A DNA stretch of 64,000 nt, from assembly GCA_009911505.1 (NCBI GenBank), contig QXXL01000043.1, forward strand, positions 1 to 64,000, read 5' to 3'. How positions within the stretch are numbered: the stretch's first letter is position 1; every line of letters starts with the position of its first letter. The stretch is from Lachnospiraceae bacterium. Lineage in GTDB: Bacteria; Bacillota; Clostridia; Lachnospirales; Lachnospiraceae. A model generated the notes under the pieces. It saw only the letters and a program-made list of their open reading frames with translations, was not told the origin of the DNA and made no database searches. Both the position numbers and the translations under genes were made by a program. Below, piece by piece: positions 25,179 to 34,521 of the stretch.

Positions 25179-27683
25179 TTCTTTGGGCTTTTTTCTTGCC
25201 CATGCTTCTGCCAGGAGCCAGAGTAAAACGCCAATCCCGGAGAGTGCTTTTCCAAAATTCACGCCGGGTGCATGATAAACTATTTCAATCTTGTGGTTCC
25301 CTTTAGAAATTTTTGTCCCAAGAAAAGCCGTATTTACTGTTTCTGTTTCCGTACGCCTGCCATCAATCCAAACGTCAAACCCTGGGTCAAACGGAATTGA
25401 TGTTACCAGATACCCTTCGCGTCCTACAGTCAGATCTCCGCAAATGTGGTTTCCCTTTGTAGCTGTCCAGTCGGGCTTAAATTCGGATTGGTACAGTGAA
25501 TCATTTTCCAAAATAGCAGCGTCTCCCAGAAAGCCCCTGATATTAGAAAGTGAATACTTTCCGCTGTGAAACAGTATATCGATGTCTTTTTGATGTTTTT
25601 CTAATTTTACTACATAGGTAAATGTTGTATTTCCGTTATAATATATGTGGTTTTTGGCGCTTAAGTTGTTACGGACACCTGCAATCTCCACAATCACATC
25701 CTTGTTTTGGCGATGGTTTTGTACATCAAATTGAAGGAAAAATAGTTGCTCCTTTTGTGCATTTGTATCTCTTCCTGTCACGAAAAGAGACGTTTTCTCG
25801 GTTTTATTAGTCTGTACGGTGTAACCTTTATCTGTTTTGCATACCGAAGCGCTTTCTGGAATTTGGATGGCTGTTTCTTGAATGTCTGGTACAGATGCTG
25901 TAATCTTAGTTTTTTCTGCCCTTCTGCCATCCTTAGCGACGGCGTATTGTGCAAGCGTTGTTTGGTTATATGGAAATTCCAGTTTGCGGTATGTATCTTC
26001 TGAAATTACCTGATCTGTAGCATAAATGACGGGGGCCGCATGTTCTTGCCGATGCACAGAAAATACCCCGTCCGCAGGTTCACCGGAATTTTTGGTGACA
26101 AGATATTTAATTCCCATAAATTTCTGAAACAGTGGATTTTGTGATACCGTCTGCATCAGGCAGTTTCTGGAAGGCTGCTCCGTTTGAAATACTGTGTCGC
26201 GGAAGTCTTTATAGTTTTGCTGGTATGCGGAAGAATACGATGAAACAGACCATTGGTGCGTGTCCCAGGTACGGTTGATATTAGCCTTGTTTTCATCATA
26301 GCTGCCGCTTTGTTCCAGTCTGAACAGCCCTGTCTCTTTATCCAGCGTTTCAGAAATTTCATCATGCCAGGAGTTATCTGTAATGTCCTGATAGAAATCC
26401 GCGTCCAATATATGGTCCTGGTTTAAATAGCTTCCAGATAATACCAGGAAAAAGACAGAAGGCGTTACAAGCAGCGTACACCACTTTGTTTTCCGGTACA
26501 AAAGAAAAACTGCCGGGAGCAGTATAAGCTCTGCAAAAACCGCTTTATACTGCCATGTCATGTCTGCATCTCCACAGGTATAAAAGGAGATTATGCTAAA
26601 GGCAGCAGCTACAACATAGCCTGCCAGGCACATCCGGGCAGTAATGGTTTTTTGTTGGATGCCTGCCAGGCATACTGCTATTAGATAGCACAAGACTGGC
26701 AAAAAAGGGATCAGGGATTTGCCCCTGGCATACAGCCCGCCATTTAATATCCAGGAAAAAAATGGAATTAAAATAACAGCAATGCATCCGGCGGATAAGA
26801 ACCGTACTTCAAGCTTTTTGCAAATGAGGCAAATGGCCAGTACGGCAAGGATTGCCACCGTAAGCCCGATCCCGTACCCACTGTACGCAAACCGATCTAT
26901 GGATAAATCAGGAAGGAACAATGAAGAAGTGGGGGCTTTGTGGGAACCGCCGCTTCTTGCAAACAGTGCATATGCTGTTGGTATAAGCAAAACTCCTGCC
27001 ATACTCACCGCAGCTATGGTTGGAAGGATAAAGCCAAACACCCGGCTTTTGTCTTTTTCTTTTTCGCATTTTCCAAAGCCGTAGAGGCACAAAGCGAAAA
27101 GGCCTGCAATGGAAAAATAAAAGCTTGTCATTATCATAAGGAAGACACCTGCAACATAAAGGGCCGGTTTCCCTTTTTTCCAGTAACGGTCCACGCCGAT
27201 TAGCGCCATGCACAAAAACGGCATATAATTGACAAACATAATCTGGCGGTGGGAGTGGTAGATCATCGGGGCTGCCAAAAGAAACAGTATGGCAACCGCC
27301 ATCCTGATTTGTCTGGAAAAACCTTGTGCCCCAAGCCAGTAATACATCAGAAGTACGGATGCCACAAGGCAGGCTGCACATGCCACCATCAGGTAATCAC
27401 TCATTTTTATAAACGGCAGCAGGTAGGATGGAAGAATAACTGGGCTAAACAGGCCATAGTAGGAAAAATTGTAAATATTTTGCCCGCCACCCAGATTTGC
27501 TGTAAATTCGGGAAACAGCTTTCCGGTTTCATAGAACTGCTGGCGGAATTGTTCCGGAATTACGCAATGCTGGGTACTCCAGTCTCCGTTGGTTGCAAAA
27601 GGTGCGAACCGGGTGACAAAAAACCATATTACAAGCAGAGACAGGATTGTGAGAAAAATGTATGGTTTTATTCGGGTTTTCAT
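25140..27683 (-). CDS. YfhO-family multi-spanning membrane protein
   Basis: An 847-aa protein starting at 27683 (AAAGGAGG upstream); the in-frame extension beyond this has no support. The first ~430 residues hold roughly 11-12 transmembrane helices with the GT-C-like opening NGDWSTQ...GGGQNIYNFSYYGLFSPVI typical of YfhO. Residues ~450-800 form a large extracellular beta-rich domain (GIKYLVTKNSGEPADGVFSV, YNGNTTFTYVVKLEKHQKDI, SIPFDPGFDVWIDGRRTET), and a last helix (~815-835) ends in a basic tail. YfhO-type proteins are implicated in glycosylation of lipoteichoic acid or lipids; that role is family knowledge. The divergent two-component system starts 150 bases upstream. Confidence 0.85.
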   Translation of the reverse strand: MKTRIKPYIFLTILSLLVIWFFVTRFAPFATNGDWSTQHCVIPEQFRQQFYETGKLFPEFTANLGGGQNIYNFSYYGLFSPVILPSYLLPFIKMSDYLMVACAACLVASVLLMYYWLGAQGFSRQIRMAVAILFLLAAPMIYHSHRQIMFVNYMPFLCMALIGVDRYWKKGKPALYVAGVFLMIMTSFYFSIAGLFALCLYGFGKCEKEKDKSRVFGFILPTIAAVSMAGVLLIPTAYALFARSGGSHKAPTSSLFLPDLSIDRFAYSGYGIGLTVAILAVLAICLICKKLEVRFLSAGCIAVILIPFFSWILNGGLYARGKSLIPFLPVLCYLIAVCLAGIQQKTITARMCLAGYVVAAAFSIISFYTCGDADMTWQYKAVFAELILLPAVFLLYRKTKWCTLLVTPSVFFLVLSGSYLNQDHILDADFYQDITDNSWHDEISETLDKETGLFRLEQSGSYDENKANINRTWDTHQWSVSSYSSAYQQNYKDFRDTVFQTEQPSRNCLMQTVSQNPLFQKFMGIKYLVTKNSGEPADGVFSVHRQEHAAPVIYATDQVISEDTYRKLEFPYNQTTLAQYAVAKDGRRAEKTKITASVPDIQETAIQIPESASVCKTDKGYTVQTNKTEKTSLFVTGRDTNAQKEQLFFLQFDVQNHRQNKDVIVEIAGVRNNLSAKNHIYYNGNTTFTYVVKLEKHQKDIDILFHSGKYSLSNIRGFLGDAAILENDSLYQSEFKPDWTATKGNHICGDLTVGREGYLVTSIPFDPGFDVWIDGRRTETETVNTAFLGTKISKGNHKIEIVYHAPGVNFGKALSGIGVLLWLLAEAWARKKPKEKCTLVQPDAVRL

Positions 27684-27831
27684 ATGTGTATTCCTCCTTT
27701 TTCTGTATATATAGTATCTCCCTGTTCTTAGGAATTCTATAAAGTATTTCTTAAGGTTTCTAAAGAAATTTCTATTTTTTTTTAAATCTTGTATAATAAA
27801 AGGGGATACCAAACATAAAAGGAGAAAACAT

Positions 27832-28548
27832 ATGATAGAGGAGAATATGCCGCATATCTTAATTGCAGACGACAATCCGGAGATCCGTGAAATCATAAAA
27901 ATACTTCTGTCAGGAGAGGGGTTTGCCGTGACAGAAGTTAAAGACGGGAGCACAGCCCTTGCCGAAATAGGCAAACGGGAATTTGACCTGATTATCCTTG
28001 ACGTTATGATGCCCGGCTTAAACGGCTATGAAACCTGCCAGGCCATCCGCGAAATCAGCAATGCACCAATTCTCTTTTTAAGCGCCCGTACGACAGACAG
28101 TGACAAAATCCTGGGCTTTTCCAGCGGTGGGGACGACTACCTAGAAAAACCGTTTTCGTATCCAGAGCTAATCGGGCGTGCAAAGGCATTGATCCGGCGA
28201 TACCATGTCTATCAGGGGAAAGGGACGCAGACAGGGGCGCCAACCGCAAAACAGCTTTCCTTTCGCGGGCTGACCCTGGATCTGGAACAGGAAGAGGTTT
28301 TTTTTGACGGAAAAAAGGTGGAGCTGACAGCGACCGAATATGAAATGCTGCGGCTGCTCGCATCAAACCGCAGCCAGATATTTTCTGCGCAGCGGCTGTA
28401 TGAAGCCATTTGGGATGAACCATGGTATTACGGTGCGAACAATACCGTTATGGTACATATCCGCAATTTACGCCAGAAAATAGAAAAAGACCCGAAAAAT
28501 CCTGTGTTTATCAAAACTGCCTGGGGAAGGGGGTACCATTTTGAGTAA
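27832..28548 (+). CDS. OmpR-family response regulator
   Basis: A 238-aa regulator. The receiver has HILIADDNPEIREI, the phosphoacceptor in LIILDVMMPGLNG (about residue 57), a Thr/Ser in LFLSART and Lys in LEKPFSYPEL. The winged-helix C-terminal domain (~140-238) contains ELTATEYEMLRLL and HIRNLRQKIEKDP, ending KTAWGRGYHFE. ATG 27832 follows GGAGAA. The -10 candidate TATAAT lies at 27792-27797. It overlaps the kinase by 8 bp. TTTCT-like direct repeats at 27747-27772 may be its own operator, a weak inference. Confidence 0.9.
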   Translation: MIEENMPHILIADDNPEIREIIKILLSGEGFAVTEVKDGSTALAEIGKREFDLIILDVMMPGLNGYETCQAIREISNAPILFLSARTTDSDKILGFSSGGDDYLEKPFSYPELIGRAKALIRRYHVYQGKGTQTGAPTAKQLSFRGLTLDLEQEEVFFDGKKVELTATEYEMLRLLASNRSQIFSAQRLYEAIWDEPWYYGANNTVMVHIRNLRQKIEKDPKNPVFIKTAWGRGYHFE

Positions 28549-29950
28549 ATTAAAAGCGATTCGGGAACACGCGGCCCATATTAAAATCCGTACCAAGCTA
28601 TTTCTTCTGGTTTTAGTAACAGGTGTTTGCTGCCTTATGCTGTTTCGTTCACTATGGCATAATAAATGGAGGGTTTATTATTTTTTGGTGGACAATATGC
28701 CTTTCAATATACACTTATTTCCGAGACCAGATGACGGCTTTTGGGTTGAGCTGGGCAGTGAAGCGATAAAATGCGATATTCCGGAATCGGAGGACGATAA
28801 AGAGGCGATTGAAGCTTTAGAGCCGTTTTTTGCTGTGGCAGATGAATATACCAGCATTTCAATTTATGGTTTGGAGGATGGGCTGTACCGGGCAAGCTAT
28901 TTTTCGGAGGCAATGCTTTGGGAGGAACCGTTTAATACGTTTTTTCAGCTGACGTACCGATGGGTTGACGAAGACGTTGACCAGCGTTATGAGCGGGCAA
29001 TCGAATTTAAAAACGGCTTTGCCAGTGTGATGGTTACCTTTTATCACAGCTCCTTTTTCATTGTCCCGTATGCAGTGGTGTGCCTGATCATCTGTGTGTT
29101 TTTGTTCCTGTTTGTCCTGCTGTTTTTTGTTGGAAGGAAGCTAAGGACCATTGTAGGGCTGGAGCAGGCCGTTTTGCAGATGTCCTCCGGCGATCTAATT
29201 ACGCCTGTGGCAGGCGCAGGCTTTGACGAAATCGGCATTCTGGCGCTGGAGCTGGACAAACTTCGGGCAACGCTGCATGAGAACTTTTGCCGGGAGCAGG
29301 AGGTGCATCGATCCAACCAGGAGTTAATTACCGCTTTGTCACATGATTTGCGTACGCCGCTTACGATATTAAAAGGATATTTGGAAATTTTACGGCTGAA
29401 CCGCAACCCCGATATGCAGGCCGAATATATTAGCCGCTGTATGGCAAAGGCAGATGATTTAAAAGAAATGACAGATCGGATGTTTGAATATGCCCTGGTA
29501 TTTGATGAAGCGTCAGATTTTGCAAACGAGATGAGGCTAGTAAAAATGCCGGTTTCGTTTTTTATTGAAAGTTTGCGTGAGCACGTTGATTTTTTACGGC
29601 TTGCGGGGTTTGAGGCAAAGCTTTCTTTTCTGGATTTACAGGAGTTAGGGAATTTGAAGGCCGAGGTGACTGCGGATGAGGTTATGGTAAAACGTGTGTT
29701 TAATAACCTTTTTTCAAACATAATAAAATATGCGGATAAACGAGATGCAGTTGCCGTTTCTGCTTGTATAGAGGGATATTTTGCGGTTTCGGTGAAGAAT
29801 AAGGTAAAAGACTGGGGGCCGGGCGGGAATATAGAAAGTACGCAGATTGGTTTAAAAAGCGCTAAAAAAATGATGAAAAGAATGGATGGGGATCTTGTAC
29901 TGCAGGAGGAAAATGGGTTTTTTGGGGTGGAGCTTCGGTTTTTATTATAA
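28541..29950 (+). CDS. Sensor histidine kinase with HAMP linker
   Basis: A 469-aa kinase with TTG start (28541) overlapping the regulator by 8 bp. A first membrane helix (about residues 20-38) is followed by a ~130-residue extracellular sensor, a second helix (~170-195), HAMP (~196-250) and the H box ALSHDLRTPLTILKGYLEIL (His about 267). The N box is NNLFSNIIKYADK. The G1 box is atypical (VKNKVKDWGPGG in place of D-x-G-x-G), while the STQIGLKSAKKM G2 region is present; this pattern is common among VanS/SaeS-like kinases of Firmicutes. No transporter or resistance gene is next to it; the divergent yfhO-like gene is a possible target. Confidence 0.88.
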   Translation: MSKLKAIREHAAHIKIRTKLFLLVLVTGVCCLMLFRSLWHNKWRVYYFLVDNMPFNIHLFPRPDDGFWVELGSEAIKCDIPESEDDKEAIEALEPFFAVADEYTSISIYGLEDGLYRASYFSEAMLWEEPFNTFFQLTYRWVDEDVDQRYERAIEFKNGFASVMVTFYHSSFFIVPYAVVCLIICVFLFLFVLLFFVGRKLRTIVGLEQAVLQMSSGDLITPVAGAGFDEIGILALELDKLRATLHENFCREQEVHRSNQELITALSHDLRTPLTILKGYLEILRLNRNPDMQAEYISRCMAKADDLKEMTDRMFEYALVFDEASDFANEMRLVKMPVSFFIESLREHVDFLRLAGFEAKLSFLDLQELGNLKAEVTADEVMVKRVFNNLFSNIIKYADKRDAVAVSACIEGYFAVSVKNKVKDWGPGGNIESTQIGLKSAKKMMKRMDGDLVLQEENGFFGVELRFLL

Positions 29951-29977
29951 TTTCTTTAAAAAAATTTAAAAAAATAC

Positions 29978-30006
29978 TTGCATTTTATAAAATTATGATA
30001 TATAAT
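29978..30006 (+). promoter_or_regulatory. Sigma-A promoter of tRNA-Lys
   Basis: TTGCAT (29978-29983) and TATAAT (30001-30006) with a 17-base spacer, 31 bases upstream of the mature tRNA 5' end. Confidence 0.85.
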
Positions 30007-30037
30007 TACACCTGTTGTTGGAAAGAATAAAATATGT

Positions 30038-30110
30038 GCGCCACTAGCTCAGCTGGCAGAGCACCTGACTCTTAATCAGGGTGTCCAGGGTTCGAACCCC
30101 TGGTGGCGCA
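30038..30110 (+). tRNA. tRNA-Lys (anticodon CTT)
   Basis: A 73-base cloverleaf. The acceptor GCGCCAC pairs with GTGGCGC, discriminator A; the D arm contains TAGCTCAGC; the anticodon stem CTGACT-CTT-AATCAG has CTT at 30071-30073; the T arm is CAGGG-TTCGAAC-CCCTG. The 3' CCA is not encoded (TGA follows). It reads AAG codons. Confidence 0.97.
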
Positions 30111-30115
30111 TGAAA

Positions 30116-30169
30116 GCACTGATTTTGCGGACGTATGAGCCGTGGGATCGGTGTTTTTTCTTTTTATAT
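30116..30169 (+). terminator. Terminator after tRNA-Lys
   Basis: A stem (GCACTGAT with ATCGGTGT, one wobble pair) is followed by TTTTTTCTTTTT. Confidence 0.6.
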
Positions 30170-30357
30170 TAGTACTATAGCGAATTATAGGGAGCGGCGG
30201 AAAAGGGCCCGTTAGTCAGAGGGCTTGCCCTGCCATCCGTGGCGGGGCATTGCTGGGGAATGAACGGGATACTTAAGAGCCCCTTAACCCCATCACAAGG
30301 CTCCAGCTTATACCATGCCCTCTGACTGACTACGGTTCTGGCTGGATGGAGTACTAG
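30170..30357. repeat. Dispersed intergenic repeat, family R2, 188 bp
   Basis: Begins TAGTACTATAGCGAATTATA and ends GGCTGGATGGAGTACTA, so the edges are short inverted repeats (TAGTACT). Internal inverted blocks GTTAGTCAGAGGGC (near 30211) and GCCCTCTGACTGACTACGG (near 30317) recur in the repeats at 32023, 33769 and 47494. No coding capacity. It lies directly before the HAD phosphatase ribosome site. Confidence 0.65.
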
Positions 30358-30374
30358 AGACAGGAGGAAGAAAA

Positions 30375-31040
30375 ATGGATAAATTTGAAGCAGTTGTATT
30401 TGATTTGGACGGGACATTGTTAGATACGATAGAAGATTTGACAGATAGTGTGAATGCAGCATTACAGCAATATAGCTGCCCGCTAAAAACAGTAGATCAG
30501 GTCCGCTCTTATGTGGGGAATGGGATACGCAATCTGATGATACGGTGTATAGGGCAGGGGGAACGGCATCCGGAGTTTGAAAATATTTACCGTGCATTTT
30601 TGGAACATTATAAGGTAAATTGCCGCAGTAAAACAAAACCTTATGATGGGGTGGTGCGTATTTTAAGGACCTTAAGTGATGAGGGCAGAAAGCTTGCGAT
30701 TGTATCTAACAAGGCTGATTTTGCGGTTAAAGATTTGAATACATATTATTTTAAGGAATTTCAAATGGTTGCTATTGGGGAGCGCGATGGCATTGCCAGG
30801 AAACCGGCGCCTGATTCTGTTTTTGCTGCTCTGCGTGAGCTGGACGTTCCGGCAGGGAAGGCAGTTTATGTAGGGGATTCTGATGTGGATGTAGAAACCG
30901 CACGCAATGCAGGCATTCCTTGTATTAGTGTCCTTTGGGGGTTTCGTGAGAAAGATGTAATGTTAAAATGTGGGGCAAAGTATTTTGCAGAAGATGCGGA
31001 TGGGCTTCTTGCGGTATTAAAGGAGTTGGAGCAGGTGTAG
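30375..31040 (+). CDS. HAD-superfamily phosphatase, phosphoglycolate phosphatase-like
   Basis: A 221-aa soluble enzyme. HAD motif I is FDLDGTLLDTIEDLTDSVNA (nucleophile Asp, residue 10), motif II IVSNKAD, motif III Lys in ARKPAPDSVF, and motif IV VYVGDSDVDVETARNAG. The helical cap lies between residues 18 and 85. This C1-cap layout is that of Gph/PpaX-type enzymes; substrate could be phosphoglycolate or pyrophosphate. ATG 30375 follows AGGAGGAAG. It is bounded upstream by repeat R2 and has no operon partner. Confidence 0.9.
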   Translation: MDKFEAVVFDLDGTLLDTIEDLTDSVNAALQQYSCPLKTVDQVRSYVGNGIRNLMIRCIGQGERHPEFENIYRAFLEHYKVNCRSKTKPYDGVVRILRTLSDEGRKLAIVSNKADFAVKDLNTYYFKEFQMVAIGERDGIARKPAPDSVFAALRELDVPAGKAVYVGDSDVDVETARNAGIPCISVLWGFREKDVMLKCGAKYFAEDADGLLAVLKELEQV

Positions 31041-31059
31041 GGTATTAGAAAATTGTATG

Positions 31060-31260
31060 TGGTTGGCATAGGCTCCGTCAGCCAGAGGGCAGTGTATGCG
31101 TCTGGGCTCCAGCTCATACACTGCTTTCTCTAATGTAGGTTCAGCAAAGCGCAGACCTCCCGGAAGGAACGCCGGATACATTTTAATTTATCCGGCCAGA
31201 ACGTATTCCTGTAAAAATATTTGCAACAGCGGTTGAAATGGCCGCTCCGGCAGCAGCATT
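31060..31260. repeat. Repeat-derived intergenic DNA
   Basis: Contains GGCTCCGTCAGCCAGAGGGC and GGCTCCAGCTCATAC, which match blocks of the R2 copy at 30170-30357, and CTCCGGCAGCAGCATT, which matches 1515-1531. It seems to be a decayed mixture of the dispersed repeats. No gene seen. Confidence 0.45.
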
Positions 31261-31269
31261 TGCGCCTCA

Positions 31270-31326
31270 TAAGCCCCTCCTGGGATAAAAGGTTTCTATT
31301 ATCTTATGCAGGGGGGCTTTTTTTAT
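31270..31326. terminator. Terminator between convergent gph-like and trmB genes
   Basis: Arms AAGCCCCTCCTG and CAGGGGGGCTT, then a run of seven T on the plus strand. Confidence 0.75.
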
Positions 31327-31327
31327 T

Positions 31328-31966
31328 TCATGGAGAAGCCACGAGTTTATAAATGGGGTTGCCCATTCCGGAAAATTTTTCTTCATACTCTGTCATTATA
31401 TTGCCTTTGTTCATTTTTAGATCGTGGTGTAAATCAAATGTGCAGGCATTTACCGTCCACCCTGCAGCGGGAAGCTCTTCCAGGGAAAATGTAAACAGGT
31501 TTTTATTATCTGTTTTAAACTCCATTTGCCCAGACGGAGCCATGATCTGGCGGTAAATTTCTAAAAATGCATGGGACGTTAAGCGTCGTTTGGCATGGCG
31601 GTCTTTTGGCCAGGGATCGGAAAAGTTTAGGTATATACGCCCTACTTCCCCGGATGAAAATACATCGGCCAGTGTTTTGGCGTCAATGCACAGGAAACGG
31701 AGGTTTGGTGGAGGGTTTTGCTCCATTTTTTGTAAAGCGCGCAGCAGGACACTGGTATAACGTTCAATGCCAATGTAATTAACCGTAGGGTTTTTGTCTG
31801 CGAGGGCCATAATAAACTGTCCCTTTCCCATTCCAATTTCGATATGAATAGGATTATTATTGGAAAAACAGGTATGCCAGTTTCCTTTTAAGCTTGTCGG
31901 GGATGAAATACAGTAGGGGTTGTTCGCGACTGCTTCACCGGCCCCTTTTATGTTTCTTAAACGCAT
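31328..31966 (-). CDS. trmB: tRNA (guanine-N7-)-methyltransferase
   Basis: A 212-aa SAM-dependent enzyme that makes m7G46 in the variable loop of tRNAs. Characteristic motifs: IHIEIGMGKGQFIMALA (SAM site, about residues 42-58), YIGIERYTSVL, FLCIDAKTL, and LNFSDPWPKDRHAKRRLT (about residues 115-132), the TrmB signature that includes catalytic Asp. The C-terminus MTEYEEKFSGMGNPIYKL is also typical. Length is normal. The ATG at 31966 follows GAGG. Single-gene unit. Confidence 0.96.
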   Translation of the reverse strand: MRLRNIKGAGEAVANNPYCISSPTSLKGNWHTCFSNNNPIHIEIGMGKGQFIMALADKNPTVNYIGIERYTSVLLRALQKMEQNPPPNLRFLCIDAKTLADVFSSGEVGRIYLNFSDPWPKDRHAKRRLTSHAFLEIYRQIMAPSGQMEFKTDNKNLFTFSLEELPAAGWTVNACTFDLHHDLKMNKGNIMTEYEEKFSGMGNPIYKLVASP

Positions 31967-32022
31967 GTAGATACCTCATTTCTGATTAGATTATGCTTTC
32001 TTGCCAATATTTCATAGATTTC

Positions 32023-32116
32023 TGGTACTGGAAGCCCTCTGCCTGACTACGGTTTTGGCTGGCAGGTATCCAATAACGTAGTCGGAGCGCATGGCTGTGA
32101 AAAGTTCGCTGTAGTG
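32023..32116. repeat. Dispersed intergenic repeat, family R2
   Basis: Contains CCCTCTGCCTGACTACGG, then TTTTGGCTGGCAGG, and ends in GTTCGCTGTAGTG. The copy at 47494 has the same outer parts with about 87 extra bases inside. The remainder of 31967-32316 is AT-rich with a promoter; no gene. Confidence 0.65.
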
Positions 32117-32206
32117 AATTTTAAATAAAATTTACTGTACTATAAAATAATAGCATTTATACTATAACAAAACCTTAAAAAAATAGAAAGAACTAAAACT
32201 TTCATA

Positions 32207-32235
32207 TTGCACATCTGATTTGGTAAGTTTATACT
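32207..32235 (+). promoter_or_regulatory. Predicted promoter of the D,D-carboxypeptidase gene
   Basis: TTGCAC (32207-32212) and TATACT (32230-32235), spacer 17. The -10 region TTTATACTATAAC also occurs 72 bases upstream at 32156-32168. Confidence 0.65.
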
Positions 32236-32316
32236 ATAACCAGAGAAAACCACGGCATTGCTTTCCTTAAACAGAACTGGAAAGCCGTACAAAAACGAAA
32301 AGAGAGGTAACATCCT

Positions 32317-33764
32317 TTGAAAATACAAAATAGATTGCTGATTCTGATCTGCATTTTTGTTATGGTACTGTCATGTATCCCCCAAGTATCTTTTGCCAAA
32401 GCTTCCAAAAAGAACCAGTACTGGCCGGATGGGCCGCAAATCCAGTCTTCTGCCGGTATTGTAATGGAAGCTGAAACAGGTACTATCTTATACGAAAAAA
32501 ACAGCAATGATCCGCACTACCCGGCAAGTATTACCAAAATCCTTACTACGCTTCTTGCGCTTGAAAATAGTAAAATGGACGAAGTGGTCACATTTTCGCG
32601 TGATTCTGTTTATAAAACTGAAGGTTCTGGAATTGCAAGGGATGTAGGGGAAGAAATGACAATGGAGCAGTGCCTGTATGGGGTTATGCTGGCTTCAGCT
32701 AATGAGTGTGCTTATGCAGTAGCGGAACATGTTGCAGGCGATATTGGTACGTTTATCCAATGATGAATGACAGGGCGGCTGCGTTGGGCTGCCAGAATAC
32801 CCATTTTAACAACTGCAATGGCCTGCCGGATGAGCAGCACTATGTCAGTGCATATGATATGGCTCTGATTGCACGGGAAGCCTTTAAAAATGAGGCGTTC
32901 CGTATCATATGTGGTACGAAATCCTATACAATTCCGGTTACGAACAAGCATACAGATGAAGAAACCCCCCTCCATAACCACCATCAGATGCTTTACCCAC
33001 TAAGGACCAGGCAGTATTTGTACGAATATTGCCTGGGCGGCAAGACAGGGTATACTTCGGTTGCTAATTATACTTTAGTGACTTATGCGGAAAAAGATGG
33101 CATAACATTAATATGCGTCGTGCTGGATTCACCTGCATCAGGCAACTACGATGATACCAGGGCGTTGTTTGATTTTTGTTTTGATAATTTTAAGAAAGTA
33201 AATGTAGCGCAAAATGAGACATCTTATGTACAAAAGGATCAGGGGAGTGAAGCCATACTTGGCAGTTATGAGCCATTTGTAGCGTTAGACGGCTCAAGCA
33301 GTATTATCCTGCCAATAACTGCTGAGTTTGAAGACGTGGATTCCCAAATCAACTACGGCAATCAAAATGAAGATATATTAGGCAGCATTGAGTACACATA
33401 TGCCGGACGGCTAGTGGGCAGTGCAGATCTGACAGTTACAGATGTAGCAGCAGATACGTTTGATTTTCATGAGCAGGAAGATACGCAGAAAGAAGCGGCA
33501 GGAGATAGTGAAATAAACTATGACGGAAACGGCCAGCATGGCGGGACAGGATCCAAAAAGGTGTTTTGGATTGAACCGAAAATGATTGCGGCAGGCCTTT
33601 TGGGTATTGGCACATTGGGGCTGATCATTTTTGCGGTGTGGAAATTTGTAGATAATTTTTATAAAATTAAAAGGAAGCTGCATTTGAATGGGAAAGAGAA
33701 GTCGCCTTACAGGACGATAAAACAAAATAAGATGTTTCGGAAAAAGGGGAGGAAATGGTTTTAG
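32317..33764 (+). pseudogene. D-alanyl-D-alanine carboxypeptidase (S11), frameshifted
   Basis: The first part (32317-32763, TTG start after GAGAGG) encodes a signal peptide, the S-x-x-K motif YPASITKILTT and the S-x-N motif LASANECAYAVAE, then stops. From about 32757 the next frame continues without loss: MMNDRAAALGCQNTHFNNCN, then the K-T-G motif LGGKTGYTSVANYTLV, a PBP5-like C-terminal domain and a membrane helix (AAGLLGIGTLGLIIFAVWKF) with a basic tail. One missing base after ATCCA (32755-32764, expected I-Q-M-M-N-D) explains the break. All active-site motifs are otherwise intact, so this is a very recent mutation, a sequencing error, or a recoding site. Such enzymes trim peptidoglycan pentapeptides. 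Confidence 0.85.
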
Positions 33765-33768
33765 GGGC

Positions 33769-33858
33769 GCGCTCTAATACTACAGCGAACTGTAGGGAGT
33801 GGATGGCAAAGGGGCCGTCAGGCAGAGGGCAGGAATGGTTTTTCAAACACGCTCTAGA
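33769..33858. repeat. Dispersed intergenic repeat, family R2
   Basis: Reads GCTCTAATACTACAGCGAAC, then CCGTCAGGCAGAGGGCAGG (inverted R2 block), and ends TTTTTCAAACACGCTCTAG, shared with 1534-1548 and inverted with 20666-20690. It is 18 bases upstream of the AbiE-like operon ribosome site. Confidence 0.65.
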
Positions 33859-33894
33859 AGAGGCCGCTAATAAATAAATGGAGCAGAATTTTGT

Positions 33895-34521
33895 ATGGAA
33901 AAAATGACAAGGGCTCAAAAAACAGATTATTTGTTATCAGAGGTAAAAAAACAAATGGACGCAAATGGGGGTATCCTAAAAACCAGCCAAATTACAAACC
34001 TGGGGATTGACTACCGCCGCATTTTGGCGTGGGTAAAAGATGGTACATTGGATCGGGTGAAAAGCGGCTATTATTCATTTGGCTATAAAAAGCGCCCGGA
34101 AGAAGAGCTTATCCGGGGGTTGTTTGGGGATGCGGTTTTATGTTTGGACAGTGCGCTGTATTATCACCATTATATTGCAGTAAAACCGTATGCATGGCAT
34201 CTTGCTGTAGATAAGAACACCTCCAAATCGAGGTTTAAAATGGAATATCCAGTGATTGCGCCTTATTATACAGAACCGGAGGTCCTCTCTCTTGGCGTGA
34301 CGCAAATTCCATTTGCTTTGGGGCAAATGAAAATATATACTAAAGAACGCATGATTTGCGACTGCCTGAAATATGAAGAGAAAATGGATCGCGATATTTT
34401 TAAGCGTGCGTTATTATCTTATCTTGCTGACGGGTCAAAGGATATAGCGGAGCTGCTTCGTATTGCAAAATTACGGAAAGTCTTACAGAAAGTACACAAC
34501 CGGATCGGAGTGTGGCTGTAA
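33895..34521 (+). CDS. AbiEi-like antitoxin / transcriptional regulator
   Basis: A 208-aa protein. The N-terminal ~60 residues form a winged helix (ILKTSQITNLGIDYRRILAW, VKDGTLDRVKSGYYSF) and the rest matches the AbiEi/type IV antitoxin layout (DAVLCLDSALYYH, MKIYTKERMICDCLKYEEKM, LLSYLADGSKDIAELLRIA). AbiEi proteins repress their own operon and oppose the AbiEii nucleotidyltransferase in abortive phage infection. The next gene starts in the stop codon (TAATG), as in abiE operons. The ribosome site GGAG is 12 bases from ATG; ATG 33904 is an alternative start. Repeat R2 lies just upstream. Confidence 0.8.
   Translation: MEKMTRAQKTDYLLSEVKKQMDANGGILKTSQITNLGIDYRRILAWVKDGTLDRVKSGYYSFGYKKRPEEELIRGLFGDAVLCLDSALYYHHYIAVKPYAWHLAVDKNTSKSRFKMEYPVIAPYYTEPEVLSLGVTQIPFALGQMKIYTKERMICDCLKYEEKMDRDIFKRALLSYLADGSKDIAELLRIAKLRKVLQKVHNRIGVWL

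Noticed and set aside
30175..30636. Minus-strand 153-codon frame over tRNA-downstream DNA and the HAD gene
   Set aside because: It overlaps repeat R2 and the antisense of a well-supported gene, with no family signature.
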